Source: Chrysemys picta bellii (taxonomy: Eukaryota > Chordata > Testudines > Emydidae). Taken from it: a stretch of 64,000 bases of DNA. Position numbers and translations under genes: made by a program. Of this stretch, positions 55,966-64,000 are shown piece by piece. Each line of letters starts with the position of its first letter. Position 1 is the first letter of the stretch. The notes beneath the pieces were generated by a model. That model ran no database searches, was not told the origin of the DNA, and saw nothing but the letters and a program-made list of their open reading frames with translations. The stretch is taken from NCBI RefSeq assembly GCF_011386835.1, contig NC_088809.1, positions 23,939,067 to 24,003,066 of the forward strand, written 5' to 3'.

Positions 55966-56086
55966 TTGTAGTATAGTCTAGTATCCTACTGCTCTTTAAC
56001 CTTTCACACTGTGATACAATGCACACTGTGATACAATGCACACTGTGAAAGGTTAAAGAGCAGTAGGATACTATACTATACTACAA
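55966..56086. repeat. Long inverted repeat (48-bp arms, 25-bp loop) beside RNF43 exon
   Basis: The left arm 55966-56013 (starting TTGTAGTATAGTCTAGTATC) and the right arm 56039-56086 (ending CTATACTATACTACAA) are reverse complements with two mismatches in 48. The centre is a 17-bp tandem, CACACTGTGATACAATG, present twice and then partly a third time. It ends 180 bp inside the intron from the RNF43 donor. No transposon termini or target duplication are obvious. Confidence 0.95.
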
Positions 56087-56260
56087 AGCAAACAGGTGGG
56101 CAGCTCAGAGAGAAAAAAACACATGGTTCCTCTGGTTACAAATGTACACTTGGGAAATAAAAACAATTCCACTGCACTAGGAGCACTAAGGGGGTGGGAG
56201 TGGGGGAAGGATATGGCACTAGGAGCATAAGGCCAATGGAATGGGATAGAATAAAGTTTC

Positions 56261-56266
56261 TCTTAC
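56261..56266 (-). other. RNF43: RNF43 splice donor
   Basis: Minus-strand GTAAGA directly follows CTGCAG, giving consensus CAG|GTAAGA. It closes the first coding exon in phase 0. Confidence 0.93.
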
Positions 56267-56497
56267 CTGCAGCAATTTTCCTTCTGCTGGAGTAACCTCA
56301 GCAACATTAGCAAACACTCCTTCCAATGTGATTGGCTCCACTTTTAAGGGGATCACCCTAATAATAGCCTTCTGTGCTGCTGACCTCTCCGACTCCGCTG
56401 CCAGTGCCAGCCCAGTATGGCCAAGTCCAACCTGCAGTGTAGCCATTAGCAGCCAAGGCCAGAGGACAGCCAGCTGCAGCTGGGGGCCAGCACTCAT
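56267..56497 (-). CDS. RNF43: RNF43 first coding exon
   Basis: The exon starts with ATG at 56497 and ends CTGCAG before GTAAGAG, a perfect splice donor. It encodes exactly 77 codons, phase 0. The N-terminus [20 protein letters not shown] is a signal peptide, and [20 protein letters not shown] followed by [12 protein letters not shown] begins the protease-associated ectodomain. From memory, human RNF43 starts very similarly ([37 protein letters not shown]) and its first coding exon ends at the same residue in the same phase; the turtle copy lacks about five residues just before TLEGV. RNF43 is a single-pass plasma-membrane RING E3 ligase that ubiquitinates Frizzled receptors, lowers Wnt signalling and is inhibited by R-spondin with LGR4-6. 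It is usually a Wnt target gene. The 33 codons upstream in frame lack an ATG, so this ATG is chosen by similarity; it has A at -3. Transmembrane and RING exons lie further left, not seen in the window. Confidence 0.95.
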
Positions 56498-57933
56498 GCT
56501 ACCAGCTGCAGCAGTGCACTTCGGCCACACATATCGCTCAGGAATGCGTCCTCACCCCACCAGCAGGTTCCAACAGTTGACAGAGCTGGTTAAGTATAGA
56601 GCTTTTGTGTGTTTCCAGTCAGTGGGGCAGATGGGAAGGAGAGGAGAGGGGCTCAGTAACCTACAGCCCTTCCTCCTGGCACTCCTTATAGGGTTCCTCT
56701 TCTGTTTCTCACGATAATGGTTTCTCTTCCTTGGTGCCACGTGCCCAAAGGCCTGTGGGGCCTTAACAAAATTAAAAACAAAACACCAACAATCTAAATC
56801 AAGCGTTTCTCCTTCTCCTCCAATGGATAGATCCAGAAAGATCAATATAAACTGAACAAACGGGCATTAAAAAAACCCAGCCAGGACATACAACAACACA
56901 ATGTAGCATTTCAGTCCTGCCTGAGCTAATCACAGAGCGAGTCTCTGCCATGCAAGAAGTGTCTCTATAGCTCCTGCCCTTTCAGGATTACATTTCAGGA
57001 TGATCAGCAGGTCGAACACATCAATCTTAGATGCACTTGGCCTTTTCTCCAGCTAGTTATCTTCTCCACACATCTCATTTCCAAAAGCATAAGCTCTTCC
57101 GATTTAATGTTCATTACAAGTATCAGTGTCCTCCATCAACTCCACATATTAAAGAATAATGTTGGAGGAGAGCGGATATTCCCCTTCGATAATTACAGCA
57201 GTATTTTTAAAGTTCAGTATAAATAATAAGTGTTTGCTATTGGGATGTCCTCCAAATTTATTTGATCCCTGACATCCCTGTTCTGTTAGAAATGCCTCGC
57301 TCACTTGGGCTCAGGGATCAAGATTTATTCTCCTGGTTCAGCATAAGGATAGGAAATCACTAGTAATCTGTGTTTGGAGTCTGTTTTAAAGCACATATCT
57401 TCTATCTTCAGTTCCCAAAATTCATTAGATGAACACGAGGCTTCTCAACCTATTTTCAAATTCCCAGGAGGTAAAAAGGCCCCCAAAACATTTTAAAAGT
57501 TTAGGCACAGGCTTTGAGCAAAAAGTTACCAACATGTCCTTGTTTTATGCTATTCCTGTGCACGCTCAGGAACTGCTGTAATTGCTTTCAAGCACATGTT
57601 AGTACAATGGTAAATAAAAGCACCACACACACAAAAAATCCATATGGGCTACCCAAAGGTCACACAAAAAGTACTGAAGAATCTTCATAATTGTAGAGAG
57701 GGGATAGAGAAATTCAGCAACTAAAATGACTTGGGACACTGATCATTCTCCTGAGAAGGGAGATATGGATTTTTAAGAGAGATCTGCAAACCTGCTGAGT
57801 AGTCTGCCTGCAAGAATCTCCAGGGGCTGAAACAGATGGAAATGTTTCTATAAATCCTGGACAAAACCAACTTTTAACAGCTTAGCAAAAACTGTCTCTT
57901 ATTTTACCAACCTGTTACTTAGAAAAAAATAAT

Positions 57934-57969
<36 letters not shown>

Positions 57970-58620
57970 GCACACACGCGCACGCATGCACAAAATGCAG
58001 GTAGATAGGAATGGAATTCCACAGCCCGAAAGACAATCCAACAAGATCAAAGGTAGAAATTTACTCCAGGCTGAAAGTTCCTGGGCCAGGCATGGCTGAA
58101 AGTTAAGTGTCCAAATGCAATCGAAAAAGCTTAGAATTAATCCAAAAGCATTTCTGAATACTCCATTCAAATAAAAGAGTCTCTCTTCTCGTTACAGCAC
58201 ATACAATGATCAGCTCGAAATGTGCGAAGCGAGAAAGAAAACAAAGTTTGGAAATATCAGCAACAATCCAGCAGCAAACCTAGGCAGACTGCTATCAGTA
58301 TTAAAGTAGGCAACAAATCCCAGAAGCAAGGACTCTGAATCCTGAGGTGGACTTGGAAAGTTATGTAGATGTCGTGGAAGAGCTTTCCTTCCAGCAAAGC
58401 ACTTCTGGATCGACTCCCTGGAGGAGGAAGCCTGTGGTTTGCAGTTTGTGTTCCTCAGCTCTCTGCCTCCCTCCCCTGGGACTGCAAGCTTTCTCTCTAC
58501 CTGCTGACACAAAGTGAGGGTGGAGCAGCCATAGGCAACAACCCCACCCCCTTGATGTCTGGTTCTCAATGCTCCTGAACTCCCTCTCCTGATCCACAGC
58601 TAAATTGCATTCAACACATC
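56498..58620 (-). other. RNF43: RNF43 5' flank, possible 5' UTR and promoter region
   Basis: This region is upstream of the RNF43 ATG and free of recognised transposons apart from a microsatellite. About 57990-58600, read on the minus strand, looks transcript-like: moderate GC at its far end (GTGGGGTTGTTGCCTATGGC), then TTTCGAGCTGATCATTGTATG. Human RNF43 has a non-coding first exon and long 5' UTR, so a 5' exon here is plausible but I cannot place its borders, and there is no clear CpG island. Overlapping frames of 60-119 codons have no recognisable domain. Confidence 0.3.
57933..57990. repeat. (CT)n(CA)n microsatellite
   Basis: CTCTCTCTCTCTCT then CACACACACA with CG interruptions, about 58 bases, in the RNF43 upstream region. 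Confidence 0.92.
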
Positions 58621-61600
58621 CCTTACTAACTTACTAACCGGTTAAGCTATCACATATAAATCAGGGTTATTGACTGGTCCTTCAAAACTGACATTAAAGC
58701 AAAGTCTGTGCCCCACATAGCAAAGATAAAAATAAATAATAAAATAAATTAAAATGCTAAGTCAGATCAATAAACAAATGAAGTAGGGAATTTATCAGTG
58801 TGATGGCAAGCTCTTTCCCAGCCTTCCCGTGACACTCTGAATGGCATCAAGCCAGTATCTGAAGCAACTCCCCTCAGTAGAATGTACTGATTTATTGCAG
58901 CCTTATGTCTTCGGCCCTGGGAAGGACTCTGTCCATTTCACGCACAGCTTTTCTTCAGCTCTTGCTAATTTAGATTCAGTAGCCCTTTTCTAGTTGCTAC
59001 TGCAAGAACGTTTCAGGTCAGGCTGATGTCAGAGGTCTGGAATTCAACTGTTATTCTCCTCTGACATCACTGGGAGGTGAATAATACTATAGGTCAGACC
59101 TATAACCTCAAAGTTAGGTTGCAAGTGGAAGTTTGTAACTAGGCATGTGATGGATCTGTGTTGACGAGGAATCTCAAAGACATACAAAAAAACCCCAAGT
59201 ATATGCCATACAGAAAATATGCTGTTCTATCCATCCAGCCTCTCATTAAGCTAGTTAGGAGAGAATCTCTGTAAAACATGGTGCTTATGAAAAAGGAATT
59301 GCACTCAAAAACATGACCGATTAATGACCCTTTGGGTACACATGGAGCCAAATTCATCCCTGGTGAACTCCACAGAAGTCAATGGAGTTACACAAGGGGG
59401 AGATCTGGTAGACTATACTTTTAAGAAGCCTATCAGTGTGGCAATGATTTTTTTTAATTTATAAAGGCATTATCAGGAACTATTGGTTAAAATATTTATT
59501 TTAAAATATCCGTATTTTAAAGTTTAACACACATATTGAGAATATAAATGCAACATCTATTTCACTTTAACAACTTTGGTTGCAGATTACTGCAACCATG
59601 ATCTGTATGTGCTGCTGTAATTTTACATCTCAGTGAGACCACACTCCACACTGTTCCCATTAACAAGAAAATAGTAAAACAATGTGCCTGGTTGGAGCAG
59701 TCACACTTTATTATTTACTGACTGAAATACAACCATGCTAAAAGTGCCGAAATATCGAGATGTCCAGTCTGCCAGGTTACCTGAGACTTGTTTGTTTTGT
59801 GCAATATTATACGGATTTCTTTACACAGTGAGTGTCCTTTCTCTTCTGCCCTCTCACAATGTGCCTGGGAGTTAATTAAGGATAAGGAAAGCTACAGCTG
59901 ATAATACTGTATGTAAAGTATGGCAGGAGATCCAGCTCCATGGCCTTTTTTAATGCAGAAAGGTAATAAATACTAGGATTTCGTAATTAATCATTAAAAC
60001 AATAGAACCTTAAACCATGCCAAGACTCCTTGACTCACGTCTCCAAAAGAACATCACATCTTTTGGTGTAGACAGGACTGAGAAAGTTAAGACAGGAAGC
60101 TTCCTTACTTCATATGTAACAGCTCCAGTCTGGCAATGCAGAATTCCAGTGATCCCTATGACTTCATACTCACTTAGTAGTCAGGGCAGCTGAACTAGAC
60201 AGGACTCTCCTCAAAACCTGTCATCATTCCCTTAATGGCAGAAACTGCTAGAGGGTAATGAGGCTCTCCCCTATTCCAACAGCATCCTCTGCATTAGTCC
60301 CAAGCCCGGGGTGCAACAAACCAAACTCAGATTTCAGTGTTCCTGCTGTATTGCTGAACTCCTTTTCCCTTTAACTATTTGAATGCACAAAGTCCATTTT
60401 TTTACTATTGGGTTTCCACATATTCTAATTTGACTGTAGGGCCTGAGAAGATGCAACCCCCTAAAACATTCAAGGCCTCTGAAAACGTACTGTATGCATA
60501 TGACGAAAGATGTAAAATGGCAACTCTGAGGAAGGTCAGTATAGTAGTGCTCCTGCTAGTGTGCCATGACCCAAGAGCATCCCCTAGCTTCCAACTTTCT
60601 AGTCTGGGGCCTTGATAGGGATTTAAAAGGTCTGATCTTGGTTCATCCTACCATCCAGAGTTTTTCTGCGAGGTACTGAACATAGCTGTAAGCTGCAGAA
60701 AGGCCATAACTCGGTTTCTGACAAATAGCAGGCCTATTCGCTCTGTTTCTTCCTTGTCCATTTTCCCAATTATATTGGACTGAGTCTCACTGACTATAAA
60801 GATACATGAACAGGCAGGAAACAATTAGAGTTACATTTTTCAATGCTGCCTCATTCACATATATTATCCTAACACAACAAATATTGCACATGCATCCTTT
60901 ATCCCTCTGTCAGTATTTCAACATTAATAAATATTAATACAAATACACAGCTGTTAAAAACCTTAACTCTACTGTCAATATAAATACAATTATATTAAAC
61001 AAGTGTCTTGTGAAGACCTACTTAAAATAAGCAATACAGTAAACAAAGAGATGACTTACCATTATAGATATCACTAGAATCAAATGAAATTATTAAAACA
61101 GAAGAATGTTTCATTTATGTAAAAGATCCAGCGGCTGTTGTGTGTGGTGGATGCTCATTGGTCGGACACACTTGCTGATGAAACAGAGCACTGTGCTTGG
61201 AAGGAAGAGCATTTCCTGAGTAATCACTTAGAAAATTAGTTCCCTTTTCCCAGAGATGCTCTCCTGAAATCCCTGACTCACTCAGACCTGGAATCTTGTG
61301 ACCTCCCAATGTTTTTGTTTCTCATACAATTCCCTTTAAAGGGCCGGCGTAACTCCAAGGAGATGCACTGTTAGCACAAAACTGGGGCTATGCTGACTAT
61401 ACTCCCCAACAAAGTGAAGTAGAGAGATCCCAAATACAACACGAGAAACAGCTTGCTCCCCAGTAAGAAAGTCTTGCAGAGGCTTTTAAGGTTTCCTGTT
61501 TACAGAGAGTCCAAGCTTTTTGTTTCTAAGCGATTTTAGGCAGGTAAACAATTATTGCATATTAAACACTCTGGCCGCTAGATGTTTTACAACCTGTCAA

Positions 61601-62563
61601 AGTAGAAAATGTAACAAAAGAGATGCAGTAAACAATGAAGTGACTAGTTCCCCATACAACTCACAACAAAAGCAAAAGGAAAGATTTTTTTTAAACAGTT
61701 GAAAAGTTCCAAAGTGCATATTGTGTGCAAATCACTGCCTCTGGGGTCTGATATGGAGAACCCAGTTGGCAGTTACTGCACATTTTCACATGCTTGTCAC
61801 CCACTTCTCACTCTCTTAATTCTTCTTTTGGAAAGTGCTCCTGTTTGCAAGCTACATCCACCAGTAGATGGAGATCTAGGAGGAAAAAAAGGAGCAGTTA
61901 TACAGTACACATGAGTGCTTCTCACCTAACTACATCTAAGGCAGGGTTCTCAAGTCTCTTCTCATCTACTTTCTGGGAGCTGGTATAAAATGTAGCCCAC
62001 AGCCAGCCTAAACCTCAAGAGTTTGCTGGCTATTGTCTAGGAATGCCAAGTGCTCAGACTTTGGGCACCTGCACCTTTCTAAACAATTTTTATCTGACAT
62101 ATACCTATCTAGACAGAGGTGAAATATTTCACTGCTGATTGTTAGTTTATTTGTGCTGCTGCTTGCCAGAATATTAGCCCTTAGGCATCTGCTGTTTCCT
62201 GCTCTCTCCTACAATACAAATGAAGTGTCCACAACCATCCTGTACAGTTAGGAAAAACATAAGCAGTATTCAAAATCAACCATTTACTGTCCTCAAATGA
62301 AGATAACTTTGGAAAAACATGGACCAATGTTCCTCTCTGAAACTTACATTTCTTAAGCAGAGTGAAGATATTCTGGATGTATCCACAGCGCGAGATTAAG
62401 GCATAGGCTCTGTAAATGCCTAGGGCCCCAGCTCCTGGAGTCATGTGATTACATCAGAAATTCATCTTTCATTTTTTAAAGTGTTTCCTAGCCCTCAAAG
62501 TAGGAAAGAAAAACTTGAAACTATGATTCAAGTGTATTGATGCAGTGAAGTCAACAGACAAGA
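58621..62563. other. RNF43 upstream intergenic or first-intron DNA, no gene seen
   Basis: AT-rich, with few transposon marks. About 59344-59410 (CACAGAAGTCAATGGAGTTAC) is a scrap of a small reptile repeat. No exon or frame recognised. Confidence 0.35.
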
Positions 62564-64000
62564 CAGTTACTTACCTGTACTGTAATTGTTGTTCTTTAAG
62601 ATGAGGGTGCAGAAATGTTTTCCACTCAGGTGTGCATGCGAAAGGGCATTAAAGTCAAAAACATCCTTAGCAGTATCTGTAGGGGTGGCACGCTTGCTCT
62701 GGTCCTGAGCTACTCCCCAGGCTATTTAAGGGCGGTGCCACGCTGACCCCCCCTCGGTTCCTCCACACCATACATCAAGAATGTAGACTCCAATGCTGAG
62801 GGGCCAGAGAGTGGGTTGTGGAATACCCATTGCCATGGATCCACAGGATCAGTGCAATGCCCTCAACTTTGGCACAGTCATTTGGAGGAACCCCTTTGAT
62901 GTGCCCAACTTACAAGGGGTCCCAAGCTTCCTTCAGGGTAGGCCACGCAGCCTCACCACCTCCTGAGACTGAACCTCTGAGCTTTAGCACTCCTGCTTCA
63001 CATGGTGAGCTCTGCTCAGCAAGTCCAACTCAGATAGATTCCTGGTAGAAACTTGTACTCTCTTCAGGAATTAATGCACCTCACCAGGCATTTACAGTGA
63101 CACACAAGCAGTATTTTCCAAACAGTAGGGCTTATTAAGTCAACTGGAATACAGCATAGAAAACCCGTAGGTCAACACAGAGAAATAAAGGTTAAAGCGT
63201 TCTGGTTAGCCCAGAGTCCTAGCCAAGCTGTAGTAAAACTCAATTTTCAGATTCTGTCTGTCTTTCTCAGGAAATGTCTACATGTACAGCGCATCTGATG
63301 AAGACACTCTCCAGCATAGAGTGTCTTCACCAGATGCACTGCAGCTGTATCAGTACAGCTGCACCCACTTGAGTGCTGTACAGAGCACTGTGCACACAAG
63401 CGCTTATGTAAGTGTAATGTATGTCGCTCAGGAGGGTGGTTTATCCACAACCCCGAGCAACATAAATTATGCTAACACAGGCTGTAGATATAGCCTCAGT
63501 CTGACCTCCTTAATCAGTTCCCAGATGCCAACACTTTATCCTCCACTTCACAAATTCCAGTTTTGTCCTCGAGCTGGGGTCTTTCCTCAGCATCCCTGTT
63601 TAGAGGCAGGGAAATCCCTCTTTCTCTGGGTCATTGGTTGCTATGGATCAATGGCCTGGTGATTGGGTTTTCCCCTGTCTCCTCAGCCAGTCCTTTTTAA
63701 TAACCCATTCAGGCTCAGAAAGCTAGATCACTGACATTCACACACACACATACACCCCTATGTCTCTTAGCCTGCCCTCAGAGCAAATGTGGTCCTTTTT
63801 CCCCCACTGGGGGAAAAAAAATTCCATGTAAAATATAAGGGAAACTGAGGCACACACAGAGGATTCATAAAAATATTACAGAAAATTCCCACTCTATCAC
63901 ACATAGCTGCTCCCACATCTCGAAGAACAATTGTTACAATACAATTGTAAGTAACCGTTTTTTCTTTTTCAAGTGGTTGCAGATGTATTCCACTGAAGTG
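62564..64000. mobile_element. Inverted-repeat element, apparently joined to a second copy
   Basis: CAGTTACTTACCTGTACTG to GTTCTTTAAGATGAGGG (62564-62606) is the inverted partner of CATCTCGAAGAACAATTGTT to GTAAGTAACCG (63917-63957). After 63960 the order TTCTTTTTCAAGTGGTTGC, AGATGTATTCCACTG repeats the sequence at 62592-62631, so a further copy starts and runs off the window. The left part has a TATA-like CTATTTAAGGGCGGTG near 62722. This element type is common in turtle genomes in my recollection; I know no coding partner. Confidence 0.6.
63268..63496. mobile_element. MITE inside the inverted-repeat element
   Basis: Ends CAGGAAATGTCTACATGTAC and GCTGTAGATATAGCCTCAG are inverted and of the GTCTACA type. 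GCATCTGATGAAGACACTCT (63291-63310) pairs with AGAGTGTCTTCACCAGATGC (63318-63337) as a 20-bp hairpin. Confidence 0.72.

Noticed and set aside
1..56266. Further RNF43 exons (transmembrane, RING, long last coding exon)
   Set aside because: No frame shows the RING cysteine pattern or the ectodomain continuation; a short exon 3 could be missed by eye, but nothing supports a call.
58210..58569. 119-codon minus frame upstream of RNF43 as a separate gene
   Set aside because: No domain or signal seen; more likely chance within possible 5' UTR or flank.

Overview
The window is vertebrate nuclear DNA, most likely from a turtle (Testudines, Cryptodira). The evidence is a dense load of CR1 LINEs, several of them with the AACATAAGAAC-type 3' end, a tRNA-headed SINE whose tail copies a CR1 3' end, Penelope-like elements, many short DNA transposons with TTA-type or 8-bp target duplications, and one recognisable vertebrate coding exon. 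There are no bacterial operons, rRNA genes or CRISPR arrays. Most long open frames are accidental or lie inside decayed transposons. Element family names come from my memory of reptile repeats and from visible motifs; no database was searched.

The only host gene I can support is RNF43 on the minus strand. Its first coding exon is 56497..56267: ATG, signal peptide, start of the protease-associated ectodomain, then a perfect GTAAG donor. Transcription runs leftwards, so everything from 56266 down to position 1 is probably one very long RNF43 intron. I did not recognise exon 3 or any later exon. The interval 56498-64000 is upstream sequence with possible 5' UTR and promoter.

Layout. 0-2.7 kb: hAT end, CR1 inserted into a PIF/Harbinger transposase, hAT MITE. 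4.5-5.3 kb: old plus-strand CR1. 7.5-13.9 kb: one MITE and three non-autonomous hAT-type elements (two carrying GC-rich minisatellites), then a 32-bp minisatellite. 14.4-21.6 kb: two opposed Penelope-like elements on either side of a nearly intact cysteine-rich transposon-type gene of about 560 codons. 21.6-24.1 kb: CR1 copies. 24.1-31.9 kb: mostly unique intron. 31.9-43 kb: nested MITEs, an L2-like fragment, nested CR1s, an LTR retrotransposon, a hAT MITE with a perfect target duplication, and the tRNA-SINE. 43-47 kb: mostly unique. 47.4-52.2 kb: long ancient CR1 copies split by several MITEs. 52.6-56.2 kb: an L2-like fragment, a short MITE and a 48-bp-arm palindrome next to the RNF43 exon. 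56.5-64 kb: RNF43 upstream region ending in an inverted-repeat element.

The genes do not form a pathway. RNF43 is a Wnt-feedback ubiquitin ligase, and the rest is a record of successive transposition into its intron. The most unusual item is the coding element at 16.3-18.0 kb, whose superfamily I cannot name.
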